This document shows positions 16,699 through 25,430 of a stretch of DNA of 58,983 bases, piece after piece. Position 1 is the first letter of the stretch. Every line of letters starts with the position of its first letter. Source of the DNA: Paraplanobispora takensis (GTDB taxonomy: Bacteria > Actinomycetota > Actinomycetes > Streptosporangiales > Streptosporangiaceae); NCBI RefSeq assembly GCF_016863195.1, contig NZ_BOOK01000023.1, forward strand, positions 1 through 58,983, written 5' to 3'. The notes under the pieces are model-generated. The model saw nothing but the letters and a program-made list of their open reading frames with translations, made no database searches and had not been told where the DNA came from. A program made the translations under genes and the position numbers.

Positions 16699-18060
16699 TC
16701 AGTCCGGTTCCATCGCCGGAGGCCGGGCCGGTCCGCCCGCGGTCGCGGCCAGGTGGCGGGTGAACCAGTCGCGGGCCAGAGCGGCCACCTGCTCCAGCGT
16801 GCCGGGCTCCTCGAACAGGTGGGTGGCGCCGGGGACGACCTCCAGACGGTTCTCGCAGCGCAACAGGCTGCGGGCCTGCCGGTTCAGTTCGAGCACCTGC
16901 CCGTCGAGGCCGCCCACGACCAGCAGGGTGGGCGCGCGGACGGCGGTCAGGCGCGGGCCCGCGAGATCCGGCCGCCCGCCCCGCGACACCACCGCGGCGA
17001 CGTCGGAACCGGCGCCGGCGGCCGCCCACAGCGCGGCCGCGGCGCCGGTGCTGGCCCCGAAGTAACCGATCCCGGCGCCCGGCACCTGCTTGTGCAGCCA
17101 GCCGGTGGCCTCGCCGAGCCGCTCGCCGAGCAGCGGGATGTCGAAGACGTCGGACCGGTCGGCCTCCTCCTCGGCCACCAGCAGGTCGAACAGCAGCGTG
17201 CCCAGGCCCGCCCGGTTCAGCGCCTCGGCGACCGCCCGGTTGCGCGGGCTGTGCCTGCCGCTCCCGCTGCCGTGCGCGAACACCACCAGCCCGGCGGCCC
17301 GTCCGGGAAGGGTGAGCGTCCCGGGCAGCTCCACGCTCCCGGCCGGGATCCGGACCTCCTCGGCCCGGCCGCGCTCCCCCGCCCCGCCGTGCCGCTCCGC
17401 CTCGGCTTCCCCCGCCCCGCCGTGCCGCTCCACCCCGGCCCGGTTCAGCAGCTCGGTCACCTCCGCGTCCCCGGTCTGGGAGAAGTCGTCGTACCACTGG
17501 CCGATGGCGTACAGCGTCCGCGGGGTGTGCAGGCAGACGACCTCGTCGGCCGCGTCGCCCAGCCGGGCCACCACCTCGGGCGAGCACACCGGCGTGGCCA
17601 GGACGACCCGCGCGGCGCCGTGGGCGCGGGCGACGTGGCAGGCGGCCCTGGCCGTCGAGCCGGTGGCGATCCCGTCGTCCACCACGACCGCGGTCCTTCC
17701 GGTCAGCGGGATCCTCGGCCGCCCGGCGCGCAGGCGTCGCGCCCGCTCGGCGAGCACGGCGCGTTCGCGCTTCTCCACCGCCTCCATCTGCTCGGGGTAC
17801 AGCCCCGCCATCCGCACCACGTCGCGGTTGACGATGCGGACGCCGTCCTCGCCGATCGCCCCGAAGCCCAGCTCGGGCTGGACCGGCACGCCGAGCTTGC
17901 GCACCACGATCACGTCCAGCGGCGCGCCGAGCCGCCCGGCCACCTCGAAGGCGACCGGGACGCCTCCGCGGGGCAGCCCGAGGACCACGGGATCGGCGTC
18001 GCGCAGATGGCGCAGCCGTTCGGCCAGGCGCCGTCCCGCGTCGCTTCGGTCGATGAACAC
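16699..18060 (-). CDS. phosphoribosyltransferase-alpha/beta hydrolase fusion protein
   Basis: A 453-aa two-domain protein. Residues about 1-215 are a type I phosphoribosyltransferase with the PRPP loop VVVDDGIATGST and an upstream VVLGLPRGGVPVA. Residues about 235-440 form a dienelactone-hydrolase-like alpha/beta hydrolase with FAHGSGSGRHS, nucleophile elbow GASTGAAAAL, VVGGLDGQV and a catalytic His in VPGATHLFEEPG. The same fusion exists in mycobacteria (Rv0571c, a dormancy-regulon gene). The domain linker contains a duplicated ERHGGAGE segment. GTG start is 7 nt after GGAGGTG. Reaction is unknown; substrate of neither domain can be read from sequence. Confidence 0.86.
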   Translation of the reverse strand: MFIDRSDAGRRLAERLRHLRDADPVVLGLPRGGVPVAFEVAGRLGAPLDVIVVRKLGVPVQPELGFGAIGEDGVRIVNRDVVRMAGLYPEQMEAVEKRERAVLAERARRLRAGRPRIPLTGRTAVVVDDGIATGSTARAACHVARAHGAARVVLATPVCSPEVVARLGDAADEVVCLHTPRTLYAIGQWYDDFSQTGDAEVTELLNRAGVERHGGAGEAEAERHGGAGERGRAEEVRIPAGSVELPGTLTLPGRAAGLVVFAHGSGSGRHSPRNRAVAEALNRAGLGTLLFDLLVAEEEADRSDVFDIPLLGERLGEATGWLHKQVPGAGIGYFGASTGAAAALWAAAGAGSDVAAVVSRGGRPDLAGPRLTAVRAPTLLVVGGLDGQVLELNRQARSLLRCENRLEVVPGATHLFEEPGTLEQVAALARDWFTRHLAATAGGPARPPAMEPD

Positions 18061-18415
18061 CTCGGCTCACCTCCAGTTCCTGCAGGAGCCCGCAGGAGCG
18101 TGCGCCGCAGGCGCTGCGGCCCCTGCCACGCGATGTTCGCCTCCCCGCCACGGAGTGCGGACACGGGAGGCCGGGTCATGGATGGGCACGGAGCCGCAAA
18201 AAGATCACAAGGTCCGTGGAGGCGCGGCCCGCGCGGCCGCCGCCGGGCGTGGAACGGTGCTCCCGGAGGCCGGCCGCCCTCCCTCTCCCGGGGGTTCTCC
18301 CGATGCCTCTCTCCGCACCACACTAGGCCCCCTCCCCGCCGTGCACCATCGCCCCGCGGGAGGCGCCGGTCGGCCGCGCCCGCCGTACGGGTGCTCGAAG
18401 ATGTCCAGGGCAGGC
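18061..18415. other. 355-bp gene-free stretch
   Basis: Lies upstream of the phosphoribosyltransferase fusion gene and downstream of the oxidoreductase gene (both on the minus strand). Only the GGAGGTG Shine-Dalgarno of the fusion gene (near 18068-18074) is clear. I see no convincing gene, RNA element or strong palindrome; in particular no DosR-type palindrome, which the mycobacterial homologue would lead one to look for. Confidence 0.5.
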
Positions 18416-19402
18416 TCAGAACGCGACGACGACCTTCCCCCGGGAGCGGCCCTCCTCCTGGTACCTGATGGCCGCCGGGATCTCCTCGAACGGGTAGCAC
18501 CGGTCGATGACCGGGGTGACCCTGCCGGCCTCGACGAGCTCGGTCAGCGTCATCAGGTTCCGCTTGCTCCCCGTGGCCCCGATCACGTCCGCCATGAGCA
18601 TCCTCTGGGACACGAACGGCCCCGAGGCGAGCGCGCCGAAGATGTGGCCGACGGGCTGCAGCCATCGGCCGCCCGGACCGCCGACGGCGACGTAGGTCCC
18701 CTTGCGGGTCAGCACCCGGCGGCACGCCGATCCCGGGCGGCTTCCCGCGATGTCCAGCAGCAGGTCGTAGCGGCGCCCGCCCCGGGTGAAGTCCTCCTTG
18801 GTGTAGTCGACGACCTCGTCCGCGCCGATCGACCGGACCAGGCCGGTGTTGCGCGTGCTGCACACGCCCGTCACCTCCGCGCCGAACGCCTTGGCGAGCT
18901 GCACGGCGAACGTGCCGACACCTCCGGAGGCGCCGTTGACGAGGACCCGCTGCCCGGGCCGGATCCCTCCGTGATCGCGCAGGGCCAGCAGGGCGGTGAG
19001 GGCCGCCAGCGGCACCGCCGCCGCCTGCTCGAAGGAGAGGCTCGCCGGTTTCGGCGCCAGCTCGCTCTCCTTGACGCACACGTACTCGGCGAAGCCTCCC
19101 CCCTTGGGCATCGCGAACACCTCGTCGCCCGGGCAGAACTCCGTCACGTCCTTCCCGACCGCCTCGACCACCCCCGCCACGTCGGCGCCCAAGATCTTGA
19201 TCTTCGGTGTGCGCAGCCCGAGGGGGCCGGGCATCAGGCGCGAGAGGTACGGCTCGCCTCTCATGAGGTGCCAGTCGGCGGGCTGGACGGAGGCGGCCCT
19301 GATCCGGACCAGCACCTCGTCGTCGCCGGGTGCGGGGTCCTCGACGTCGGTGAGGTCGAGGACGTCGGGTGAGCCGTACGAGCGCAGAACGAACGCCTTC
19401 AT
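18416..19402 (-). CDS. MDR-family NAD(P)-dependent oxidoreductase (quinone-oxidoreductase-like)
   Basis: A 328-aa medium-chain dehydrogenase/reductase. N-terminal GroES-like domain begins MKAFVLRSYGSPDVLDL; the Rossmann nucleotide site is NGASGGVGTFAVQLAKAFGAEV near residue 145, and the C-terminal block reads GRVTPVIDRCYPFEEIPAA. The cysteine ligands of zinc alcohol dehydrogenases are absent, so it belongs to the zinc-free quinone oxidoreductase/enoyl reductase group, probably NADPH-linked. ATG follows AGGAGA. The reading frame stays open for more than 1.4 kb upstream of this start, but that extension is not protein-like. Divergent from a DUF2306 gene across a 174-bp gap with a palindrome. 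Confidence 0.88.
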   Translation of the reverse strand: MKAFVLRSYGSPDVLDLTDVEDPAPGDDEVLVRIRAASVQPADWHLMRGEPYLSRLMPGPLGLRTPKIKILGADVAGVVEAVGKDVTEFCPGDEVFAMPKGGGFAEYVCVKESELAPKPASLSFEQAAAVPLAALTALLALRDHGGIRPGQRVLVNGASGGVGTFAVQLAKAFGAEVTGVCSTRNTGLVRSIGADEVVDYTKEDFTRGGRRYDLLLDIAGSRPGSACRRVLTRKGTYVAVGGPGGRWLQPVGHIFGALASGPFVSQRMLMADVIGATGSKRNLMTLTELVEAGRVTPVIDRCYPFEEIPAAIRYQEEGRSRGKVVVAF

Positions 19403-19478
19403 CACATTCTCCTGATCCGCTGTGGAAGTGGGGGGCCGGCCACCGGGATCAGTGTGCGCACGCCCCGCACGGCGGCTC

Positions 19479-19500
19479 AACGGCCGAAAGTACGACCGTT
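19479..19500. promoter_or_regulatory. 22-bp palindrome in the oxidoreductase/DUF2306 divergent gap
   Basis: Arms AACGGCCGAA and TACGACCGTT (19479-19488 and 19491-19500) match as AACGGyCGwA with one mismatch pair each side. The size and symmetry fit a TetR-family site. No regulator gene is adjacent, so the binding protein is unknown. Confidence 0.45.
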
Positions 19501-19576
19501 GCGTGGCTGATCGGCCGGTCGGGATCGGGCCGTTGTGGTGATGAGCCGCCGCCGTCCCGGGCGTCACCATCGGGCC

Positions 19577-20380
19577 ATGACCGACACGAGAACGACGGGA
19601 CAGCCCCACGGGGGCGGACGTCCGGGCGACGACCGCAACGCTCACAAGACGGCCGGGACCGCGCGCGGGAAGACCGGAAGCCCGGGAAGGGCTGCCGGGA
19701 CCGCGGGGAAGACTGCCGGGGTCACCGGAAAGGCGGCCGGGACCGCGGGAAGGGCGGGATGGCTCGCGCCTGCCGGGTTGATCGCGCTCAGCGTCGTCCC
19801 CCTCATCGCCGGGGCCGTCCGCCTCGGCGAGCTGACCGGCGGCGCGGAGCTCACGGCGCAGAACGCGCGGTTCGTCGCCTCGCCCGTGCCCATCGTGCTG
19901 CACATCCTCGCCGTCAGCGTGTACAGCGTCCTGGGCGCCCTGCAGTTCGCACCCGGGTTCCGCCGCCGTAGGCCCGGCTGGCACCGCGCCGCCGGGCGGG
20001 TCCTGGTTCCGTGCGGGCTCATCGCGGCGCTGTCGGGACTGTGGATGACCCTGTTCTATCCCCCCGGCGAGGCCGACGGCCCTGTCCTGGCCGGCTTCCG
20101 GCTCGTGTTCGGCTCGGCCATGGTCCTGTCCATCGTCCTCGGCTTCACCGCGATCCGCCGACGGGACATCACCCGGCACCGCGCCTGGATGATGCGCGGT
20201 TACGCGATCGGCCTCGGCGCGGGCACACAGGTGTTCACCCATCTGCCCTGGTTCCTGATCGCCGGGGTGCCCGGCGAGGTCCCCAGGGCGCTCCTCATGG
20301 GCGCCGGATGGATGATCAACCTCGCCGTGGCCGAATGGATCATCCGCCGCGGTCAGCTCCGGACGCGCTTGGTCTCGTAG
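19577..20380 (+). CDS. DUF2306 family membrane protein
   Basis: A 267-aa integral membrane protein. After a ~60-residue cytoplasmic N-terminus made of low-complexity Thr/Ala/Gly/Lys repeats (TAGKTAGVTGKAAGTAG) come about seven hydrophobic segments; the family hallmark is the histidine/arginine-rich pattern HILAVSVYSVLGALQFAP, then GWHRAAGRVLVPCGLIAALSG and RHRAWMMRGYAIGLGAGTQV. Histidines in these helices suggest haem or quinone contact in relatives, but function is not established. ATG at 19577 is preferred over a GTG at 19535 on family length. Its last 28 bp overlap the 3' end of the convergent response-regulator gene. Confidence 0.8.
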   Translation: MTDTRTTGQPHGGGRPGDDRNAHKTAGTARGKTGSPGRAAGTAGKTAGVTGKAAGTAGRAGWLAPAGLIALSVVPLIAGAVRLGELTGGAELTAQNARFVASPVPIVLHILAVSVYSVLGALQFAPGFRRRRPGWHRAAGRVLVPCGLIAALSGLWMTLFYPPGEADGPVLAGFRLVFGSAMVLSIVLGFTAIRRRDITRHRAWMMRGYAIGLGAGTQVFTHLPWFLIAGVPGEVPRALLMGAGWMINLAVAEWIIRRGQLRTRLVS

Positions 20381-21009
20381 GCCCACATGGCGATCTCGAC
20401 GCGGTTGCGCACGCCGAGCTTGATCATCAGACTCGCGACGTGGCTCTTGACCGTGCTGAGGGAGATGTGAAGCTCGTCGGCGATCTCGTTGTTGGTCCGC
20501 CCGCGGGCCACGGTCACCAGGATCTCCTCCTCCCGGCTGGTGAGCGGCTCGATGGGCTGCGGCGGCGGGGCGGATGGCCGCGTTCCTGCGAAGGTCTCCA
20601 GCAGGCGGGCGGTGACGCTCGGGGCGATGAGCGCCTCGCCGTCGGCGGCGGCGCGGACGGCCTGGGAGAGCAGGGCGGGACCGGCGTCCTTGAGCAGGAA
20701 GCCCCGGGCACCGGCCCGCAGGGCGGCGTAGACGTACTCGTCGAGGTCGAAAGTGGTGATGACGACGACCGCGAGCGGGTCGTCGACGCCCGGCCCGGCC
20801 AGCGCGCGGGTGGCCTCGATGCCGTCGAGGTGGGGCATGCGGATGTCGAACAGGCACACCTCGGGGCGCAGGCGCCGGGCGAGCTCGACGGCCCGCCGCC
20901 CGTCACCCGCCTCGCCGACGACCTCGATGCCCGGCTGGGCGTCGAGGATCATCCTGAGCCCGGTGCGGGCGATCTCCTGGTCGTCGGCGACGATCACCCG
21001 GATGCTCAC
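20353..21009 (-). CDS. NarL/FixJ-type response regulator
   Basis: A 218-aa two-domain regulator. Receiver domain: acidic pair ADDQ near residue 10, phospho-acceptor Asp in VCLFDIRMPHLDG (about 54), Thr in VITTF and Lys in FLLKDAG. LuxR-type helix-turn-helix: LTSREEEILVTVARGRTNNEIADEL, then ISLSTVKSHVASLMIKLGVRNR. GTG start overlaps the kinase stop (GTGA). With the kinase it forms a two-component pair; target genes are unknown. The frame is open further upstream but that part is the kinase gene's shadow. Confidence 0.93.
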   Translation of the reverse strand: MSIRVIVADDQEIARTGLRMILDAQPGIEVVGEAGDGRRAVELARRLRPEVCLFDIRMPHLDGIEATRALAGPGVDDPLAVVVITTFDLDEYVYAALRAGARGFLLKDAGPALLSQAVRAAADGEALIAPSVTARLLETFAGTRPSAPPPQPIEPLTSREEEILVTVARGRTNNEIADELHISLSTVKSHVASLMIKLGVRNRVEIAMWAYETKRVRS

Positions 21010-22145
21010 GTGGTCACCCCCGCCCGGGGCAGCACGGCGCTCACGGTCCAGCCGCGTCCGGGGTTCGGGCCGACCTCGCACGTCCCGCCGAGCAGGTCGG
21101 CGCGTTCGGTCATGCCGATGAGGCCGTATCCCGGCGAGACGGGCGGGCGCCCGGGGCCGGTGTCGCCGTCGTCGCTCACGCGCAGGCGCACCGACGTCTC
21201 GTCGGCGGTGACGCTCACCTCGATCCGGGTGGCGTGCCGGGCGTGGCGCCGGGCGTTGGTGACCGACTCCTGGGCGATGCGGTAGACCGCGGCCTCGACC
21301 GACGGGGGCAGGTCGCCGAGGTCGCCGGAGATCTCCACCTCGACCGGCAGGCCGGAGCGGGCGTCGCCGGCGAGCTGCCGCAGGTCGGTGAGCTGCCGGC
21401 CGGGCGCCCACTCGGCCGGCTCGTTCCTGCGCAGGACGCGGACCATGGCGCGCATCTCGGTCAGGGCGCGCGAGGCCTCGGCCTCGATCACGCGCAGCGC
21501 CTCGGTCGCGGCGTCCGGCCGTGACTCCGAGGTCGCCAGGCCCGCCTGCGCGCGGATCGCCATCGCCGAGACGTGATGGGCGACGATGTCGTGCAGGTCG
21601 CGGGCCAGCTGCTCGCGTTCGAGCAGCTTGACCTGGTCGAGCTCACGCATCCGCGCCCCGGCCCGGTAGCGGAAGACCCCGCCCAGGGTCATGGCCGAGA
21701 AGACGACGGCGAAGGCGCCGACCGCGTCGGCGGAGACGAGCCGGCCGAAGAAGATCGACAGCAGGATCGAGCCGACGACGATCGCCGTCCCGATCGCGAT
21801 CTCGCGTCCGGACCCCCAGCGGAACAGCGCGTACAGCAGGATCAGCAGGTACACCTGCGTGCCCGTCTCTGGCGCCTGTCCGCCGGTCAGCAGCGGGATC
21901 AGGCTCGTGGCGCCGAAGACGATCGCGACCATCGCCAGCGGCCTGGTCCGCCGCCACAGCAGCGTGGGCACCAGCGCGACGGTGAGGGCCACCGCCAGGA
22001 CGCGCCAGGGAAGGTCGGGCCGTAGCGCCCCTTCGAGCAGCGCGACCGGCACGATCACTCCGATCAGCGCCCAGTCCCGCCACGTCCGTACCGGCGGGTC
22101 GGGGGGTCGGGGTTCGTTCCATATGGAACGGATGAGGCCGTGCAC
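21006..22145 (-). CDS. membrane sensor histidine kinase (HisKA_3)
   Basis: A 379-aa kinase of the DesK/NarX-like group. About five hydrophobic segments occupy residues 25-165 with hardly any extracytoplasmic loop, so it may sense membrane or intramembrane cues. Phospho-acceptor His is in LARDLHDIVAHHVSAM (about residue 195), and the ATPase domain carries RIAQESVTNARRHA (N-box) and SPGYGLIGMTERADLLGG (G-box). Translationally coupled to the response regulator at 20353-21009. Confidence 0.92.
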   Translation of the reverse strand: MHGLIRSIWNEPRPPDPPVRTWRDWALIGVIVPVALLEGALRPDLPWRVLAVALTVALVPTLLWRRTRPLAMVAIVFGATSLIPLLTGGQAPETGTQVYLLILLYALFRWGSGREIAIGTAIVVGSILLSIFFGRLVSADAVGAFAVVFSAMTLGGVFRYRAGARMRELDQVKLLEREQLARDLHDIVAHHVSAMAIRAQAGLATSESRPDAATEALRVIEAEASRALTEMRAMVRVLRRNEPAEWAPGRQLTDLRQLAGDARSGLPVEVEISGDLGDLPPSVEAAVYRIAQESVTNARRHARHATRIEVSVTADETSVRLRVSDDGDTGPGRPPVSPGYGLIGMTERADLLGGTCEVGPNPGRGWTVSAVLPRAGVTT

Positions 22146-22260
22146 CCCATCATGCTACGAGAGTCCGCGCCGCCATGGATCGTCCGGAATCCTCCCGTTC
22201 ACCAGGGAGATTGCCGGGATGCGGGGCCCGCCGTACCGCCGCGGTCCCGCGGGGGCGCTC

Positions 22261-22929
22261 TCAGGGGTTCATCTCCGCGAGCATCTGCTTGATCTGGGCC
22301 AGCCGGGACTGCTCGATCCGGCGGGCCAGCTCCACCACCTGGGCGTTGCGGCCGGTGCGGATCTCGGTGCGCGCCATCTCGACGGCGTTGTGCTGGTGGG
22401 CGACCAGCACGTTGAGGAACCGGGTGTCGAAGGCGGCGCCCTTCAGCCTCCTGAGCTTGACGATCTCCGCCGGGCTCGTGGCGTGCAGGCCGCCGTGCGC
22501 GTCGTGCGCGTGCGGGTCCGCGGCGGTCAGGGGCCGTCCCCAGGCCTCCAGCCAACCGGTCATGGTCTCGGCCTCGTACCCCTGGGTGGCCGCGATCGCC
22601 GCCGCCATCGTCCTGATCTCCTCGCGCGGGGAACGGGTCTCGGCCGCCCCCGCCATCTCCGCCCCCTGGCGGTGGTGCGGGATCATCATCTGCAGGAACA
22701 TCACGTCGGCGTCGTTGAAGGAGCCGGACGCGCCGGTCCCGGCGGGCGCGGAGGCGTCATCGGCCCCGGCGGGCGCCTTGTCGCCCCCGGCGGGCGCGGC
22801 GGAGGCGGGCACGGCGTGCCCGCCGTGCCCGGCGGCCTCACCGTGGGCGGCGGCCCCGGTCCCGCAGGCGGAGACCGTCAGCATGCCCGCGACGGCGGCG
22901 CAGGCGAGGGCGATGGCGGAGCGTTTCAT
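22261..22929 (-). CDS. DUF305 domain lipoprotein
   Basis: A 222-aa exported lipoprotein: signal peptide with lipobox TVSACG, a ~50-residue Ala/Gly/Pro/His-rich linker, then the ferritin-like DUF305 domain containing two of its marks, FLQMMIPHHRQGAEMA and LVAHQHNAVEMA, plus a His-rich insertion PHAHDAHGGLHA. DUF305 proteins are often linked to copper handling through these His/Met motifs. It lies immediately downstream of the copper-dependent LPMO gene on the same strand, separated by a terminator hairpin, which makes a copper-supply role for the secreted enzyme an attractive but untested idea. Confidence 0.88.
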   Translation of the reverse strand: MKRSAIALACAAVAGMLTVSACGTGAAAHGEAAGHGGHAVPASAAPAGGDKAPAGADDASAPAGTGASGSFNDADVMFLQMMIPHHRQGAEMAGAAETRSPREEIRTMAAAIAATQGYEAETMTGWLEAWGRPLTAADPHAHDAHGGLHATSPAEIVKLRRLKGAAFDTRFLNVLVAHQHNAVEMARTEIRTGRNAQVVELARRIEQSRLAQIKQMLAEMNP

Positions 22930-22989
22930 CTGTGTCTGTGTCGCTTTTCTCGGTCGGCACGTACGGCTCCCGGCCGGCGTGCGTGGTTC

Positions 22990-23027
22990 CCGGCGGGCGC
23001 CGTGCCGTACGGCACGGCGCCCGCCGG
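22990..23027 (-). terminator. strong stem-loop after the LPMO gene
   Basis: A perfect 17-bp stem, CCGGCGGGCGCCGTGCC (22990-23006) and GGCACGGCGCCCGCCGG (23011-23027), with a GTAC loop, starting 5 nt beyond the LPMO stop. It separates the LPMO transcript from the DUF305 gene. Confidence 0.85.
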
Positions 23028-23031
23028 CGGG

Positions 23032-23796
23032 TCAGCCCAGCTTCTGCCAGAGCGCCGGGACCTTCGGCGGCTCCCAGCCCGGGTAGGCGGTGTGCGCCTG
23101 GATGCAGCGGTACCTCACCCCGGCGTGGGTGACCGTGCTGCCCACCGCGTACTTGCCTCCCACGGTCCACGTCCCGGCGGGGGCGGTGGGTGCCGGGGTC
23201 TTCGTGGGCGTCGGCGCGGGCGTCTTGGTCGGCGTGGGGGCGGGGGTCTTGGTGGGCGTGGGGGTGGGGGTGCTCCCGCCACCGCCGCCGCCGATCTGCA
23301 GGTCGACGCACGAGTAGAAGGCGTTGACGGTGTCGGCGATGTTCCAGATCGCCAGGACCTTCTGGCGGCCGCTGTAGCCCGACAGGTTCACCACGTGCGA
23401 CACCGTCGCGCCGGGCTGCTTGCCGTTGTCGTTGAAGGTCGCGATCCGGGTGTTGCCGATGTAGTACTCCCAGGTACTGGTGGCGTGCCGGGCGGTCAGC
23501 ACCCAGTTGAAGGTGACGCTGTTGCCGACGGAGGTGGCCGGCCAGGCCTTGCTCTCGTCGCTCAGCACGGAGAAGCGGGCCACGCCGCCGTGGCAGTTGC
23601 GCTGTCCCTTGGGGCCTTCCACGCTCTGCGGCTCGTAGACGATGGCGCCGCAGTTGGCGACCTTGCCCTGGGCGCACATGGCCTGCCGGCTCGGCGGCGA
23701 CGAGATGTACCCGTGGGCCATCGCCGCCGGGGCCGTGAGAACCGTGGCACCGAAGGCGAGCGATGCCATCGCGGCGACCATGACTGATTTGCGCAT
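23032..23796 (-). CDS. secreted AA10 lytic polysaccharide monooxygenase with C-terminal carbohydrate-binding module
   Basis: A 254-aa secreted copper enzyme that oxidatively cleaves chitin or cellulose. Signal peptide residues 1-27 end in PAAMA, leaving His28 as the mature N-terminus, one half of the copper histidine brace; the second brace residue is His104 in LTARHATSTWEYY, and the axial Phe160 is in ADTVNAFYSC. Domain order: AA10 (28-170), a Thr/Pro/Lys linker of four TPTKTPAP-like repeats (about 172-207), then a small CBM5/12-type module with WTVGGKYAVG, RCIQAHTAYPGWEPP and VPALWQKLG. Aromatic residues and the CBM type favour chitin. ATG at 23796 gives a standard signal peptide. Confidence 0.93.
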   Translation of the reverse strand: MRKSVMVAAMASLAFGATVLTAPAAMAHGYISSPPSRQAMCAQGKVANCGAIVYEPQSVEGPKGQRNCHGGVARFSVLSDESKAWPATSVGNSVTFNWVLTARHATSTWEYYIGNTRIATFNDNGKQPGATVSHVVNLSGYSGRQKVLAIWNIADTVNAFYSCVDLQIGGGGGGSTPTPTPTKTPAPTPTKTPAPTPTKTPAPTAPAGTWTVGGKYAVGSTVTHAGVRYRCIQAHTAYPGWEPPKVPALWQKLG

Positions 23797-24077
23797 GTGC
23801 TTTTCCTTGCTATGGGATAACGGAAAACGAGCAGGGATTTCTCGCGGAAAAATAATCGGCGACCCCTCCGTGCGGAACAAAGGTGATGTTTTTATAGCAC
23901 GACGGAGGCAGCACAAAGCTTATGAGCGGCTTAAGTCTCGTTTAGAGCGACCATAACGGCAGCCCACCGGCCTACGCGCGGGCGAGCAGGGAATTGCCTC
24001 CGCCCTTGCCCTTGAATTGCATGAATTGAATTTCCATAATCCAGGCCGGTAAGTCAACGGCCGTCATGGAATTGTTT
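23797..24077. other. 281-bp AT-richer intergenic region
   Basis: Clearly lower in GC than its surroundings. On the minus strand TATAAA (23896-23891) is a good -10 for the LPMO gene, about 100 nt before its ATG, without a convincing -35. Further right, three GAATTG words occur within 24014-24075, two of them close together (GAATTGCATGAATTGAA), just past the end of the P450 gene. I see no coding sequence and no chitin-operon type direct repeat. Confidence 0.5.
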
Positions 24078-25289
24078 TCAGGGCCGGCCGTGCGGCTCCG
24101 ACCAGCGCAGCGGCAGGGACTGCAGCCCGTAGATGCCCTCGACCCCGCCGAACCCCACCTCGCCGTCCGGGGCCAGGTCCGGCATGCGCGGGGCCAGGAA
24201 GGCCAGCGCCTCCTCCAGCTCCGCCCGCGCCAGGTTCGCGCCCAGGCAGTAGTGGGCGCCGGCGCCGAAGGTGAGGATCCGGGGGTCCCGCTCGGCGGTG
24301 ATGTCGAACTCCTCACCCGCCTCGATCCCCCGGTTGCCGCGCTCGGCGCAGATGGCCACGATCGTCCCGGCGGGGAAGACGACCCCGCGGTGCTCGACGT
24401 CCTCGACGCAGATCCGCGCGGTGAACGGGGTGATCGGCTCATAGCGCAGCACCTCCTGCACCGCCCGCGCGGCCAGGCCGGGGTCGTCGGCCAGCAGCGC
24501 CCACTGGCCGGGGTGCCCGGCGAACAGCCGCAGGGCGTGCGACAGCTGCGCCTGCGTGGTGTCGACCCCGCCGGCCAGCACGTTCAGCACCAGGTTGACG
24601 CACTCGGCGTGGGAGAGCCGGTCGCCCTGCTCCTCGGCGGCCAGCAGGGCGCTGACCAGGTCGTCGCCGGGGGCGGTGCGGCGCTCGGCCAGCAGCGCCT
24701 CGACGTAGTCGTAGACCTCGGCGACGGCGCGCTCGATGCGCGGCAGCTCGGTGGCCAGCGCCCGGACGTCGAACTGGCGCTGCACCCAGTCGGACCACTC
24801 GTGCAGCCTCGGCGCGTCCTGCGGCGGAGCGCCGAGCACCGCCGCGACGGTCAGGGCCGGGTACGGCCGCGCCACCGACCCGACGAACTCGCACGAGGTC
24901 GCCTTCGCATCCCACAGCTCCTGGAGGAACCCTCGCATGGCCGGGCGCCAGCGGTCCGCGGCGCGCGGGGTGAACGCCGGGCCGACCAGGGCGCGCAGCC
25001 TGCGGTGCCGCTCGCCGCTCTGGTTGAGGATGTTGGCGTCGATCTGCTCCCACAGCCGGCCCGTGACGGCGCCGAACAACTCGGCGATCTGCCGGCCGGG
25101 GAACGCCGCGGCCCGCGAGCGCAGGAAGAACTCCCCCGACTCCCGGTCGAGGACCACGTACGACAGCGGCCCCTGCGCCAGCCATCCCCGCCCGGCCGCC
25201 TCGGCCAGCCGCCGGTGGTAGACCTCTCCCGTCAGATCGGGCGCCGAGTAGTCGAACTCCGGCAGGTCCAGCTCTGTCACGATCGTCAC
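24078..25289 (-). CDS. cytochrome P450
   Basis: A 403-aa soluble bacterial P450. I-helix oxygen-binding motif is AGGVDTTQAQ (near residue 245; AGGVD-T where most have AG-D/E-T), K-helix E-x-x-R is EVLRYEP, and the haem-ligand loop is FGAGAHYCLGANLARAE with the cysteine near residue 353. It needs a ferredoxin and reductase, neither encoded nearby. No membrane anchor is visible. The gene stands alone between the LPMO region and a TetR gene, and substrate cannot be inferred. Confidence 0.92.
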   Translation of the reverse strand: MTIVTELDLPEFDYSAPDLTGEVYHRRLAEAAGRGWLAQGPLSYVVLDRESGEFFLRSRAAAFPGRQIAELFGAVTGRLWEQIDANILNQSGERHRRLRALVGPAFTPRAADRWRPAMRGFLQELWDAKATSCEFVGSVARPYPALTVAAVLGAPPQDAPRLHEWSDWVQRQFDVRALATELPRIERAVAEVYDYVEALLAERRTAPGDDLVSALLAAEEQGDRLSHAECVNLVLNVLAGGVDTTQAQLSHALRLFAGHPGQWALLADDPGLAARAVQEVLRYEPITPFTARICVEDVEHRGVVFPAGTIVAICAERGNRGIEAGEEFDITAERDPRILTFGAGAHYCLGANLARAELEEALAFLAPRMPDLAPDGEVGFGGVEGIYGLQSLPLRWSEPHGRP

Positions 25290-25430
25290 GACGCCTCCAC
25301 CCGTGTCGGGCCGACCTCGACCGTACCCCCGCGCCCGCCGGCCGCCGATGGTGAACTTCCACCCGCTTACGACCGGCTTTTCGGCATCAATGACCCGCGT
25401 CCGGAGCGCCGGTGCCGCGCAGGGGCGCTC

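Noticed and set aside
18061-18415. DosR-type promoter before the phosphoribosyltransferase fusion
   Set aside because: No GGGACT-N-AGTCCC-like palindrome could be found in the gap.
18416-20857. An 813-codon open frame ending in the MDR oxidoreductase
   Set aside because: Only the last 328 codons read as protein, beginning at an ATG with a good Shine-Dalgarno; the upstream part is antisense to DUF2306 and response-regulator genes.
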